From the NCBI GenBank assembly GCA_934359185.1, contig CAKRLE010000002.1:124001-188000 (forward strand): a DNA stretch of 64,000 nucleotides. Reading direction: 5' to 3'. This document shows positions 1 to 9,364 of the stretch, piece after piece. How positions within the stretch are numbered: the first letter of the stretch is position 1; each line of letters opens with the position of its first letter. The position numbers and the translations under genes are program-made. Under the pieces are notes generated by a model that saw only the letters and a program-made list of their open reading frames with translations, searched no databases and was not told the DNA's origin. The DNA comes from an uncultured Lachnospira sp. GTDB lineage: Bacteria; Bacillota; Clostridia; Lachnospirales; Lachnospiraceae.

Positions 1-2
1 AT

Positions 3-917
3 GCAGCCAATCAGGGAAATATTAAATCTGGTTTTGTGACATTAATAGGCAGACCTAACGTTGGTAAGTCAACACTTATGAACAGGATTATAGGTCAGAA
101 GATTGCCATAACATCTAACAAACCACAGACAACAAGAAACAGGATACAGACAGTATTTACAGACAATCGCGGACAGATTGTGTTCGTAGATACACCGGGT
201 ATCCATAAGGCAAAGAATAAGCTTGGTGAATATATGGTTGGTGCAGCGGTAAAGACTCTTTCTGAGGTTGATGTAATCTGCTGGCTTGTAGAGCCTGCAA
301 CATTCATAGGCGCCGGTGAGGAGAGCATAATCGAGAGATTAAAGCAGGTTAATGTGCCTGTCATACTTGTCATCAACAAGGTTGATATGGTTAAGAAAGA
401 AGAAATTCTTCCGGTTATTGAAAGGTACAGAAAAGAGATTGATTTTGCTGAGATAGTACCATTGTCAGCAAGAAATGGTGACAATGTTGATGATCTTGTC
501 GAAACTATATTTAAGTATCTTCCATATGGACCAATGTTTTATGATGAGGATACAGTGACAGACCAGCCAATGAGACAGATTGTCGCTGAGCTGATAAGAG
601 AGAAAGCACTTCATGCCCTGAACGAAGAGATTCCACATGGAATTGCAGTTGCAATTGACAGCATGAAGAAGCGTAAGAACAAGAAGCTATACGATATAAC
701 AGCGACAATAATATGTGAGAGAGATTCACATAAAGGAATCATAATAGGTAAAGGCGGAGAGATGCTAAAGAAGATAGGAACTAACGCCAGATATGAAATT
801 GAGAAGCAGCTTGACTGCAAGGTTAACCTTCAGCTGTGGGTTAAGGTAAAGAAAGAGTGGCGTGATAGTGATATTTTGCTGAAGAACTTTGGGTATGATA
901 AGAAAGATAATAAGTAG
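3..917 (+). CDS. era: GTPase Era, 5' end outside the window
   Basis: Essential Ras-like GTPase that binds the 3' end of 16S rRNA and helps assemble the 30S subunit. The frame is already open at base 3, so the true start lies upstream. A GTG at 36 is internal, because the residues before it (NQGNIKSGFV) are normal Era N-terminal sequence. Visible motifs are G1 GRPNVGKS, G3 DTPG, G4 NKVD and, near the C-terminus, the KH-domain loop IIIGKGGEMLKKIG. The stop codon is directly followed by the recO start (TAGATG), so the two genes are co-transcribed, as in many Firmicutes. Identification is secure; only the extreme N-terminus is missing. Confidence 0.96.
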   Translation, partial: AANQGNIKSGFVTLIGRPNVGKSTLMNRIIGQKIAITSNKPQTTRNRIQTVFTDNRGQIVFVDTPGIHKAKNKLGEYMVGAAVKTLSEVDVICWLVEPATFIGAGEESIIERLKQVNVPVILVINKVDMVKKEEILPVIERYRKEIDFAEIVPLSARNGDNVDDLVETIFKYLPYGPMFYDEDTVTDQPMRQIVAELIREKALHALNEEIPHGIAVAIDSMKKRKNKKLYDITATIICERDSHKGIIIGKGGEMLKKIGTNARYEIEKQLDCKVNLQLWVKVKKEWRDSDILLKNFGYDKKDNK

Positions 918-1568
918 ATGGGAGATTACACTGAGGTTACGGGGATGATTTTGTCGGCACTGCCGGTTGGGGAGTTCGACAGAAGAGTTGTTATTCTTAC
1001 AAAAGAACGTGGTAAGATATCAGCATTTGCCAAAGGCTCTAGAAAACCTAACAGTGCCCTGACAGGTGTTACAAGACCATTTGTGTTCGGAAAGTTTCAG
1101 GTGTATGAGGGGAGGACTTCATATACAATTAAACAGGCGGATATAAGCAATTTCTTTGAGGATATTATAACAGATCTCGACTGTGTGTATTATGGATGTT
1201 ATTTTGCTGAACTGGCAGATTATTATTCAAGAGAGGGACTTGATGCATCTGATATGATTAATCTGTTATACATGTCGCTTAAAGCACTTGCCAATCCGCA
1301 TATACCGAATCGCTTAGTCAGGTACATATATGAGATAAGGCTTGTGTTTATCAATGGTGAATGTCCTGATTTTTTTGATGAGAGCTGGAACAGGATTAAT
1401 CCATCCACGCTTCATGCGTTACAGGTGATAGTTACATCACCGGTAGAAAAGTTGTATACATTCCTGCTGAGCGATGAATGTATGCGTGAGCTTGGTGGAA
1501 TAGCAGCAGATGTGGTTCATAAGGCTGTGGACAAATATATTAAGTCGGAAGAGATGCTGGTGGAATAA
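918..1568 (+). CDS. recO: DNA repair protein RecO
   Basis: RecO works with RecF and RecR to load RecA onto SSB-coated single-stranded DNA. The N-terminal OB-fold signature is clear (EVTGMILSALPVGEFDRRVV, then LTKERGKISAFAKGSRKP), followed by the helical region. At 216 aa it is slightly shorter than the usual 240-250 aa, and I see no complete four-cysteine zinc finger. The start abuts the era stop, which implies translational coupling. The era-recO order is a common Firmicute arrangement and supports the call. Confidence 0.92.
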   Translation: MGDYTEVTGMILSALPVGEFDRRVVILTKERGKISAFAKGSRKPNSALTGVTRPFVFGKFQVYEGRTSYTIKQADISNFFEDIITDLDCVYYGCYFAELADYYSREGLDASDMINLLYMSLKALANPHIPNRLVRYIYEIRLVFINGECPDFFDESWNRINPSTLHALQVIVTSPVEKLYTFLLSDECMRELGGIAADVVHKAVDKYIKSEEMLVE

Positions 1569-1671
1569 GTAATATAAAAATATGAATAAAAATATAAATA
1601 CAGTATTGCGAAATTAAAGCTATAATGATAATATTATATATAAATAATATTAAAAGAAAAGAGCGTGATAA

Positions 1672-2463
1672 ATGAAAACATATATAGCATATTTCGATGA
1701 AACAAGTGATGATGGTGTGACATCAGCATCGTCAGATCATTTTGTTTTAACAAGCCTGTATATGCCAGCCGATAGTTGGCAGCAAAATTACAATTTGATG
1801 CGGGATTTACGTAGAAAATTACGCGATGAATATGGATTTCATGTTACAGAAGAGATGCATACCAAACATTTTCTCACAGATAAAAATCCTTATAGAGTTT
1901 ATAAATGGTCTAAAGAAATAAAACAAGAAATTATTAAGGAATTTACATTGGCAATATGTTCAATGAATTTAAAAATTGTAAATGTAATTATTGATAAGAC
2001 TAAATTTAAAGATAATAATTATCATGTTCTTGAAAATGCTTTGAAATATAATATTCAGCGCATAGAAAATGATTGTGAAGGGCAGTGGAATTATTTAATT
2101 ATTACAGATGAAGGCAGAATTGCTCCAATGAGAAAAACGGCAAGGGCGATACGTGCATTTAATCCAATTCAATCTAAATATTCTTATGGCTTTGTGAATC
2201 ATCCTGTTGAAAATATGATAGAAGATATTTTAGAAAAAAATTCTTCAGAGTCATATTTTATACAGATATGTGATTTTGTATCTTTTTTTATTCATTTGTT
2301 TTTTAAAATAGAATATAGACATGAAATGTTACCTAATCGTGTCTCTAATGTTATTGACAGCATATACATAAAAAGAGTGTTGGTTACATTGAAAAATGCA
2401 GGAAGATTGAATTTAAAGGCAAATGAGACAAATCAATATGGTATTGTTATATATCCAAAATAA
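1672..2463 (+). CDS. DUF3800 family protein
   Basis: 263 aa. The N-terminus MKTYIAYFDETSDDG matches the YxDESG-type opening of DUF3800 proteins, which look like RNase H-fold nucleases. A later segment, YFIQICDFVSFFIH, matches the family's conserved Q-x-x-D motif. An acidic DEGRIAP stretch in the middle could supply a further metal ligand. The biochemical function is unknown; members often sit in mobile or defence-associated neighbourhoods. The gene is markedly richer in A/T-ending codons than its neighbours and stands alone with about 100 bp of AT-rich DNA upstream, so horizontal acquisition is plausible. ATG at 1672 has only a weak ribosome-binding site. Confidence 0.8.
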   Translation: MKTYIAYFDETSDDGVTSASSDHFVLTSLYMPADSWQQNYNLMRDLRRKLRDEYGFHVTEEMHTKHFLTDKNPYRVYKWSKEIKQEIIKEFTLAICSMNLKIVNVIIDKTKFKDNNYHVLENALKYNIQRIENDCEGQWNYLIITDEGRIAPMRKTARAIRAFNPIQSKYSYGFVNHPVENMIEDILEKNSSESYFIQICDFVSFFIHLFFKIEYRHEMLPNRVSNVIDSIYIKRVLVTLKNAGRLNLKANETNQYGIVIYPK

Positions 2464-2577
2464 AAAACACCACCTACATCGCATCTGCGGTTTCAGTGGT
2501 TCAATATCATTATACATACAAAAATATGAATTGTCAATGAATAGTATGAATTTAATTAACTGAGAATATTATCTGGC

Positions 2578-2646
2578 ATGGTTGAGAATGATAAAACTGG
2601 TGCTGTACGCACTACTTCAGGGGTTATACAATACAATTCAAAATAA
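2578..2646 (+). other. possible 22-residue reading frame in the gap before the pyridoxal kinase
   Basis: The 231-bp gap between the DUF3800 gene and the kinase contains a short frame beginning MVENDKTGAVRTTSG and ending in TAA at 2644-2646. Its composition looks protein-like, but there is no good ribosome-binding site and no family I recognise. It may be the remnant of a C-terminus or chance. Confidence 0.15.
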
Positions 2647-2650
2647 AACC

Positions 2651-2674
2651 ACAGTCTGTTGCATAGCAGACTGT
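2651..2674 (+). terminator. 8-bp perfect hairpin, possible terminator
   Basis: ACAGTCTG and CAGACTGT form an 8-bp stem with an 8-nt loop, followed by ATTTTAA. It sits just upstream of the kinase ribosome-binding site (GGAGG, 2685-2689). It could be a weak terminator for read-through from the DUF3800 side or a 5' leader hairpin of the kinase mRNA. Confidence 0.35.
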
Positions 2675-2694
2675 ATTTTAATATGGAGGCGGAT

Positions 2695-3528
2695 TTGAGT
2701 AAGAATCATAATAACCAGAAAAAGATTGCGTTGATTAACGATATAACAGGATTTGGGAGATGTTCGGTGGCAGTTGAGCTTCCTATAATATCAGCACTGA
2801 AGGTGCAGTGCTGTTTCGTACCGACAGCGATATTGTCTAATCATACTGGATTTGAGTCATTTTATTTTGATGATTATACACCGAACATGCAGGCTTATAT
2901 AGATGAATGGAAAAAGCTGGGATTGTCGTTTAATGGTATTGCATCAGGATTCTTAGGCTCGGCGGAGCAGATTCATATTGTAAAGACATTTATAGAAGAA
3001 TTTGCAGATGAGGGTACAACTGTTATAGTAGACCCGGTTATGGGAGATTATGGAAAGATATATTCAACATACACAGAAGAAATGTGCAGCCTTATGAAAG
3101 AGCTGGCAGGGCATGCTGATATTCTTACCCCTAATCTTACAGAGGCGTGCATTCTTACTGACATGCCATACCATAATGAATGGCATGAGAGAGAATTAAA
3201 AGAGCTGTCATGCAGGCTTATGGATATAGGACCGGAAAAGATAGTCATAACAGGAATACAGCAGGGGTCATATATAGCAAATTACTGTTGTGAGAAAGAT
3301 AAAGAAAGCTTTTACGTTAAGACTATGAAAGTCGGGACACAGCGTTCAGGGACAGGAGATATATTTGCATCAATAATAGCTGCGGATGCAGTTAACGGAG
3401 TGGAGTTCAGGGATTCCGTAAAGAAAGCATCATCATTTATTAAGAAATGCATTTTAAAATCAATAGAATTAGACATACCACTGACAGACGGTGTATGTTT
3501 TGAAGAAGTTCTGCATACGCTCAAATAG
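2695..3528 (+). CDS. pyridoxal/pyridoxamine kinase (PdxK/PdxY-like)
   Basis: ATP-dependent kinase of the ribokinase superfamily that phosphorylates B6 vitamers in the salvage route to pyridoxal 5'-phosphate. The N-terminal INDITGFGRCSVAV, the VDPVMGDYGKIY segment and the C-terminal anion-hole motif GTQRSGTGDIFAS (catalytic Asp in GTGD) identify the family. I choose the TTG at 2695 because GGAGG lies 5 nt upstream; this gives 277 aa, typical of the family. An upstream in-frame ATG at 2683 overlaps that ribosome-binding site. I cannot tell from sequence whether pyridoxal or pyridoxamine is preferred. The following radical SAM gene starts 20 bp later and is probably co-transcribed. Confidence 0.85.
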   Translation: MSKNHNNQKKIALINDITGFGRCSVAVELPIISALKVQCCFVPTAILSNHTGFESFYFDDYTPNMQAYIDEWKKLGLSFNGIASGFLGSAEQIHIVKTFIEEFADEGTTVIVDPVMGDYGKIYSTYTEEMCSLMKELAGHADILTPNLTEACILTDMPYHNEWHERELKELSCRLMDIGPEKIVITGIQQGSYIANYCCEKDKESFYVKTMKVGTQRSGTGDIFASIIAADAVNGVEFRDSVKKASSFIKKCILKSIELDIPLTDGVCFEEVLHTLK

Positions 3529-3548
3529 ATAAGAGAGGAGTTACTATA

Positions 3549-4163
3549 ATGGAAAAGAAAATGGAGATTTTATATAAGGTTCACAATAATCTGTATGTCA
3601 ACCTTACAAACAGGTGTCCTTATGCCTGTACATTCTGCTTAAGACAGAACATGGACAGAGTCGGGGAGTCAGATTCACTCTGGCTTCTGCATGAGCCATC
3701 AGCCAGAGAGGTTATAGATGAATTTGGCAAATGGGATATGAGTGAATTTGATGAAGTAGTATTCTGTGGGTTTGGTGAGCCTACAGAGGCATTTGATGTA
3801 TTAAAAGAAGTGGCTGCGTATATCAAAAAGACATATAACAAGCCAATCAGAATTAACACTAATGGAGTAGGAAGCCTTATTAATGGAAGAGATATAGCCC
3901 CTGAATTAAAGGGGTTAGTTGATACAGTCTCAATCAGCCTTAATAATCCGGATGCCAGGAGATATAACGAGCTTGTAAGGAGTAAATTTGGCGAAAAGTC
4001 ATTTGATGCAATGATAGAATTTGCAAAAGAGTGTAAGAAATACGTTCCTGATGTTGTTATGTCGACAGTCGATACAACAATATCACATGAGGAAGAAGCA
4101 GAGTGCCAGAAAATATGCGACAGCATAGGCGCAACATACAGAATACGTCCTTGGGAAGATTAG
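3549..4163 (+). CDS. TatD-linked radical SAM protein
   Basis: 204-aa radical SAM enzyme. The 4Fe-4S/SAM-binding cysteines are in NRCPYACTFC (C-x3-C-x2-C) near residue 20, followed by the FCGFGEPTE glycine-rich motif and a partial TIM barrel ending at RIRPWED. Length and motifs match the small family annotated as TatD-associated radical SAM proteins, usually next to or fused with a TatD nuclease. No tatD gene lies in this window. The substrate is unknown. A good ribosome-binding site (GAGAGGAG) precedes ATG 3549. Confidence 0.78.
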   Translation: MEKKMEILYKVHNNLYVNLTNRCPYACTFCLRQNMDRVGESDSLWLLHEPSAREVIDEFGKWDMSEFDEVVFCGFGEPTEAFDVLKEVAAYIKKTYNKPIRINTNGVGSLINGRDIAPELKGLVDTVSISLNNPDARRYNELVRSKFGEKSFDAMIEFAKECKKYVPDVVMSTVDTTISHEEEAECQKICDSIGATYRIRPWED

Positions 4164-4166
4164 GAC

Positions 4167-4195
4167 TTGTCATATCATGCCAAATGATATAAAAT
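4167..4195 (+). promoter_or_regulatory. sigma-A-type promoter for glyQS
   Basis: TTGTCA (4167-4172), a 17-nt spacer and TAAAAT (4190-4195), about 60 bp before the glyQS start. I looked for a T-box leader here; the interval is too short and lacks the T-box motif. Confidence 0.55.
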
Positions 4196-4253
4196 TATTC
4201 TAGTTTTGCTTCATATCCAGTTAAAGGAATGAAAGCATGAGGAGGATATTATA

Positions 4254-5642
4254 ATGGAAAAGACAATGGACAAGATAGTAGCTCTTGCCAAGGCAAGAGG
4301 ATTCGTATATCCAGGTTCTGAGATATATGGTGGATTAGCTAACACATGGGATTATGGTAATCTTGGTGTTGAGTTAAAGAACAATGTTAAGAAAGCATGG
4401 TGGCAGAAGTTCGTACAGGAAAGCCCATACAATGTAGGTGTTGACTGTGCAATCCTTATGAACCCTCAGACATGGGTTGCATCTGGTCACCTTGGCGGTT
4501 TCTCTGATCCTCTTATGGATTGTAAGGATTGTCATGAGAGATTCAGAGCTGATAAGCTTATCGAGGACTGGGCTGAGGAGAACAACTTTGACCTTGGCGG
4601 TTCTGTTGATGGATGGACACAGGAGCAGATGAAGAATTTTATTGATGAGAAGAATATCTGCTGTCCAACATGTGGCAAGCATAACTTTACAGATATCAGA
4701 CAGTTCAACCTTATGTTCAAGACATTCCAGGGTGTAACTGAGGATGCTAAGAATACAGTGTATTTAAGACCAGAGACAGCTCAGGGTATATTCGTTAACT
4801 TCAAGAATGTACAGAGAACATCAAGAAAGAAAGTTCCATTCGGTATCGGACAGATTGGTAAGTCTTTCAGAAATGAAATTACACCTGGTAACTTCACATT
4901 CAGAACAAGAGAGTTCGAGCAGATGGAATTAGAGTTTTTCTGTAAGCCTGGCACAGACATTGAGTGGTTTACATATTGGAGACAGTATTGTATCGACTGG
5001 CTTAAGGCACTTGGTATCAAGGAAGACGAGATGAGAGCAAGAGACCATTCTCCAGAGGAGCTTTGCTTCTACTCTAAGGGAACAACAGATATAGAATTCT
5101 TATTCCCATTCGGATGGGGCGAGTTATGGGGTATTGCAGACAGAACAGATTATGACCTTACACAGCATCAGACAGTATCTGGTGAGGATATGGCATACTT
5201 TGATGATGAGTCAAAGGAAAAGTATATTCCATATGTAATTGAGCCATCATTAGGCGCAGACAGAGTTACACTTGCATTCCTTTGTTCAGCATATGATGAG
5301 GAAGAGCTTGAGGGTGGCGATGTAAGAACAGTACTTCATTTTCATCCAGCACTTGCACCAGTTAAGATTGGTGTGCTTCCATTATCTAAGAAGCTTAACG
5401 AAGGCGCAGAGAAAGTATTTGCAGAGCTTTCTAAGAAGTATAACTGCGAATTTGATGACAGAGGTAATATCGGTAAGAGATACAGAAGACAGGATGAAAT
5501 TGGTACACCTTTCTGTGTAACATATGATTTTGATTCAGAAGAGGACGGAGCTGTTACAGTAAGAGACAGAGATACAATGGAGCAGGAGCGTGTTAAGATA
5601 GAAGATCTTAAGGCATACTTTGAGGAGAAGTTCACATTCTAA
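4254..5642 (+). CDS. glyQS: glycyl-tRNA synthetase, single-chain type
   Basis: Charges tRNA-Gly with glycine in the cytosol. This is the homodimeric class II enzyme, unrelated to the two-subunit GlyQ/GlyS form. Seen are the N-terminal [14 protein letters not shown], the [10 protein letters not shown] insertion, motif 2 around [20 protein letters not shown], and motif 3 in [10 protein letters not shown], with the anticodon-binding domain after about residue 350. Length (462 aa) is normal. AGGAGGATATTATA precedes the ATG, and the gene has its own promoter at 4167-4195. Confidence 0.95.
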   Translation: MEKTMDKIVALAKARGFVYPGSEIYGGLANTWDYGNLGVELKNNVKKAWWQKFVQESPYNVGVDCAILMNPQTWVASGHLGGFSDPLMDCKDCHERFRADKLIEDWAEENNFDLGGSVDGWTQEQMKNFIDEKNICCPTCGKHNFTDIRQFNLMFKTFQGVTEDAKNTVYLRPETAQGIFVNFKNVQRTSRKKVPFGIGQIGKSFRNEITPGNFTFRTREFEQMELEFFCKPGTDIEWFTYWRQYCIDWLKALGIKEDEMRARDHSPEELCFYSKGTTDIEFLFPFGWGELWGIADRTDYDLTQHQTVSGEDMAYFDDESKEKYIPYVIEPSLGADRVTLAFLCSAYDEEELEGGDVRTVLHFHPALAPVKIGVLPLSKKLNEGAEKVFAELSKKYNCEFDDRGNIGKRYRRQDEIGTPFCVTYDFDSEEDGAVTVRDRDTMEQERVKIEDLKAYFEEKFTF

Positions 5643-5686
5643 GAATCGCTGGTTGTCAGAGTCATATTAATGATATGAGGTAGATT

Positions 5687-7327
5687 ATGATATGTCCAAA
5701 GTGCGGTCAGGAGTATACGGGGGATTCATGTCCACGTTGCGAAGGACCTAAGATAATAGTTAATAATCAGGAATATCTACAACGGAAGATGGAATATGAA
5801 AAGAAGCAGGCTGAAGTTAAGTCTGCTTCTTCTTCTGATGCAGATAAAAATGTTAATACAGAAGAAAAGAAAAAGACGTCAGGGGAAGAGGTAAAGCCTG
5901 ATGAAGTGTTTAAAAAGATTGTAGACAGGGCAAAGCAGGAAGGTGGCAACGCCAGTAAAGTTATAAGCAGAGGCGCATCTAAGCATAAGAATCTAAGCAT
6001 GAAGATGGCTAAACGTATTCTTGTTGCTCTTGTGGCTGTCACAGCAGTGATTTTGTGTGCAGGCGTTGTTATCAAGGTTGTCAGGAGGAATAACCAGACA
6101 TTGTATACAAGATACAATGGCAAGATATATAACGTATCAGGAATAGACAGTAAATATGTGTGTGATTATGACAAAGCATATTTTAAGATAGATGGCAGAG
6201 ATTTCTATGTGCCAGATGAACCGGAGGATGTAGCAGGCAAGACAGTTCTTACAAGAGCAGCATCAGATAATGGAAAGTATTATCTGAGTGAGGTATATGA
6301 CGAGGACAGTCACAGATACACATTATATCTGTGGAATAATGATGTTAACTACAAGCTGTCTGAGAATTCTAATAAAAAGAGCGTTATGTATCTTTCAGAT
6401 GACGGCAATGTTGTATACAAAGAAAATGAGATGATTAATGATGTCGGTGGAATGGGAAAGACAAGCCTGTATGTAAGCCAGTTCACTAAGACAGACTCAG
6501 GATTTATACCGACAACAACACAGTTGTCAGAGCAGGTGCGCCAGTCATGCGTGTACTCAGACAGGCAGCTTGTGATATATAATACAGAAGATGATGTGCT
6601 TTACAGCTTTTACTATGGAAAGAATAAGAAAGAATCCGTGATAGAGACAGATGTAACAGCCATATATCCAATGATGGTATCAAAGAAAGGCTATTATTCA
6701 TACAGGGCATCACAGCTTAACACAGATAAAGATGTATCATCATTAGTCTATGTATCTGGAAATAAAGCCAGGCTGTATGACTGCCTTGATAAAAATGCTG
6801 TATCCAGTGCCATAGACGATACAACAAGTGTGACAGGTGAATATATAGTTACTGATGGTGGCGTGTATTCAATCAATTCTTCCAATATAAGATATGCATC
6901 ATATAAGAACAAGCAGCTTGGAAAGTACAGTGATATAGTGTCACTTGGCAATACTGCCAATGTATTATATTTTACAGATAAAGAGACAATAATTGCAGTT
7001 ACAGCAAATGGAAATCTTTTGTCTGTGAATAAAGGAACAGCTAAGAATATAACGGATGGTGTCTTAGAAGGAAGCCTGAGTGCTGTCAATAATACAGATA
7101 CAGGCATAACTTATATCCGTAATAACGTACAGTATTATTATAATATATCATCATCCAAAGAGATGGTTATGTCAGAAGCTGCTGGTAATACGTCAACATC
7201 TGATACATTGATGTACCGCAACAGATTGTACTTCTATAACAGTGACGGCAGAATGTGTTCGTGCACCGTGCGGGGCAGGGATGACAAGCTTATAGGTGAT
7301 GTGGAGAAGTTCTGGCTGGGAAAATAA
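5687..7327 (+). CDS. zinc-ribbon membrane protein with extracytoplasmic repeat domain
   Basis: 546 aa, no family recognised. It opens with a zinc ribbon (CPKCGQEYTGDSCPRC, residues 3-18), then a charged linker to about 108, one transmembrane helix (about 111-131), and a roughly 410-residue exported region of short beta-rich blocks (such as MYLSDDGNVVYKENEMI) that look like a degenerate propeller. The topology implies a cytoplasmic zinc ribbon and an outside sensory or binding domain. Its stop lies 22 bp before the LytTR regulator start, so it is probably the first gene of the regulator-kinase operon and may feed a signal to it (inference). The ribosome-binding site GAGGTAGATT supports ATG 5687. 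Confidence 0.6.
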   Translation: MICPKCGQEYTGDSCPRCEGPKIIVNNQEYLQRKMEYEKKQAEVKSASSSDADKNVNTEEKKKTSGEEVKPDEVFKKIVDRAKQEGGNASKVISRGASKHKNLSMKMAKRILVALVAVTAVILCAGVVIKVVRRNNQTLYTRYNGKIYNVSGIDSKYVCDYDKAYFKIDGRDFYVPDEPEDVAGKTVLTRAASDNGKYYLSEVYDEDSHRYTLYLWNNDVNYKLSENSNKKSVMYLSDDGNVVYKENEMINDVGGMGKTSLYVSQFTKTDSGFIPTTTQLSEQVRQSCVYSDRQLVIYNTEDDVLYSFYYGKNKKESVIETDVTAIYPMMVSKKGYYSYRASQLNTDKDVSSLVYVSGNKARLYDCLDKNAVSSAIDDTTSVTGEYIVTDGGVYSINSSNIRYASYKNKQLGKYSDIVSLGNTANVLYFTDKETIIAVTANGNLLSVNKGTAKNITDGVLEGSLSAVNNTDTGITYIRNNVQYYYNISSSKEMVMSEAAGNTSTSDTLMYRNRLYFYNSDGRMCSCTVRGRDDKLIGDVEKFWLGK

Positions 7328-7349
7328 ATGTATTGCATCAGGGGGATTT

Positions 7350-8075
7350 ATGAATATAGCAATATGCGATGATGACAGTGAATTCAGAAGTGGGCTTAAA
7401 GAAAGCCTGTCTTCGCTGTTAGATAAGACAGATGGGGTAGAATACAATATTGATGAATACGAGTCAGGTGAGAGTTTTATAGAAGGCTGTGACGTGAGCA
7501 ACTATGACTGCGTATTTTTAGATCTGTATATGGCAGAAGGTGCCATGACAGGATTTGATACAGCATCAAAGCTGGCACGCAAGAGCAAGGATACGAAGAT
7601 AATATTCCTGACATCGAATGCTGCACTTGTCTATGACAGCTTTGAATATCAGCCGTTTTATTTCATTCGTAAAGATAATTACGTTGATGTTCTTCCAAGG
7701 GCAATCAAGAAGCTGAAAATATTGCTTGACCAGAACGGTGTATTCCTGCTTGGACAAAGAAGCGGCAATGAGCGGATTTCGGTTGGTACGATATGCTACA
7801 TAACGAGTGACAAGCATGATATATCAATACAGACAACAAAATATTGCTACGATATGCGCAAAACTATGTCAGAAGCTGAAAAAGAGCTTGAACCATATGG
7901 ATTTGTCCGAATCCACAAGAAATATCTTGTCAACCTGCGATACGTCAAGAAGGTAAGCACAAGAGACGATACAGTTGTTATGTACAATGACGTTGTGCTG
8001 GATATGAGCAGGAGGAATAAAGAAATGGTAATGACCAGATTCAGAGAGTATCAGCGGAGCATGAATAATATATGA
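7350..8075 (+). CDS. LytTR-type response regulator (AgrA/VirR class)
   Basis: 241-aa cytoplasmic two-component regulator. The receiver domain starts MNIAICDDDSEF, carries the phospho-acceptor Asp in YDCVFLDLYM and the Thr/Lys switch near KIIFLTSN and FIRKDN. The C-terminal LytTR DNA-binding domain is visible from about residue 140 (ICYITSDKHDISIQT, then GFVRIHKKYLVNLRYV). I choose ATG 7350 because GGGGGA lies a few bases upstream; longer in-frame starts run into the preceding gene. The stop overlaps the kinase start (ATGA at 8072). Its likely target is the direct repeat at 9365-9398. Confidence 0.9.
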   Translation: MNIAICDDDSEFRSGLKESLSSLLDKTDGVEYNIDEYESGESFIEGCDVSNYDCVFLDLYMAEGAMTGFDTASKLARKSKDTKIIFLTSNAALVYDSFEYQPFYFIRKDNYVDVLPRAIKKLKILLDQNGVFLLGQRSGNERISVGTICYITSDKHDISIQTTKYCYDMRKTMSEAEKELEPYGFVRIHKKYLVNLRYVKKVSTRDDTVVMYNDVVLDMSRRNKEMVMTRFREYQRSMNNI

Positions 8076-9355
8076 GAACACAAACGGCTGAAAAAATTAT
8101 AGAAATACTGCCTGATTATTTAGGAATATTTATATTGAATATTATTATGATTAATGTGGCAGATATGTTAATAAAAGCAGCAAGAATGGATAATCAGGAA
8201 GATACACTTAATAAAAAAGCGTATATGGAATTGAGTACCCTATATTTTTGTGTGTTAAGTGTGACTGATATAATTATAATTAACTTGGAACTGACAGTAT
8301 GGCTGTTTGCGCCTGTTATTATTGCAGGTATAAGTGCATACGCATATATGGCAGGAAAGCTTGGAATAAAGCAGACCCTAAAGGCAGGTTGTATATCGGG
8401 ATTTATTATTATAATTGCTATGTTTTTGATGGAAGTTAATAAATATGATAAAACGATGTATACTGTATTATTCACAGCGTGTATAAGCTTTGTAGAGTAT
8501 ATAGTTATCAGCCTGTTTATAAGCAGACGGATAGAGAAGCTTAACAGGCAGGAAATGATGATGCTTATAGGTAATGTTGTATTATCGGCGATTATTATTT
8601 ATGTCCTTATTGGTCTTGATAACAGTACATATAGATATGCTGGAATAATATGTGTTCTTGTTAATTGCAGTCTAGTATATGCACTTATAAGAAAAATGAA
8701 GAGTGCGCAGACATCTGAACGGGAATACATCAAAGCAATCAATGATTATAAGCTTCAGGAACAGTATATGCAGAGTGTCTATGCAATGGATGAGCATACG
8801 AGAAGACTGCGCCATGATATGAAAAATCATATTAACACAATAAGCTGTCTTCTTGATGAGGAAAACGGACTTGATAAAGCAAAAGAATATCTTAAACAAT
8901 ATAGACAGCATACAAGTCTTATGCAGGATATTGTACATACTGACAGCAGTGTTGTTAATGCTGTGATTAATGAAAAATTGTTATATTGCAGGGAACACGA
9001 AATTAATACATCAGTATCAGCTGATATGAATATAAGCAGATTGTCAGATGTTGAATTGTGTAGTGTGTTAGGCAATATACTTGACAATGCAATGGAAGCA
9101 GAGATGAAGTTAGACAAAACTGACAGAGATATACGAATAAGTGTACTTATGAAAGAGGATATATTGGATATATCTGTACAGAACAGAATATATGAATCTG
9201 TTCTTGCTAAGCATCCTGATTTGAAAACAACAAAAGACGATACATCTAATCATGGTTTAGGAATTGGCAATGTGAGAAAAATTGTTGATAAGCATGATGG
9301 ATATATGGATATATGTGAAAATGGAGAATATTTTTGCGTTAATATAAGAATTTAA
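8072..9355 (+). CDS. GHKL sensor histidine kinase (AgrC-like)
   Basis: 427 aa. About six hydrophobic helices occupy residues 15-210. They are followed by a dimerisation segment with the phospho-acceptor His in RLRHDMKNHINTISCL, a GHKL ATPase domain with N-box NILDNAMEAEM and a G-box GLGIGNVRKIVDKHDG. This is the AgrC/ComD/CitA type that pairs with LytTR regulators; it overlaps its regulator gene by 4 bp. The ligand is unknown. There is no AgrB/AgrD-like processing pair nearby, so peptide autoinduction is not supported by the context. A membrane-stress or antimicrobial-peptide sensor upstream of the ABC operon is the more likely reading (inference). Confidence 0.88.
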   Translation: MRTQTAEKIIEILPDYLGIFILNIIMINVADMLIKAARMDNQEDTLNKKAYMELSTLYFCVLSVTDIIIINLELTVWLFAPVIIAGISAYAYMAGKLGIKQTLKAGCISGFIIIIAMFLMEVNKYDKTMYTVLFTACISFVEYIVISLFISRRIEKLNRQEMMMLIGNVVLSAIIIYVLIGLDNSTYRYAGIICVLVNCSLVYALIRKMKSAQTSEREYIKAINDYKLQEQYMQSVYAMDEHTRRLRHDMKNHINTISCLLDEENGLDKAKEYLKQYRQHTSLMQDIVHTDSSVVNAVINEKLLYCREHEINTSVSADMNISRLSDVELCSVLGNILDNAMEAEMKLDKTDRDIRISVLMKEDILDISVQNRIYESVLAKHPDLKTTKDDTSNHGLGIGNVRKIVDKHDGYMDICENGEYFCVNIRI

Positions 9356-9364
9356 TATTTTTTG

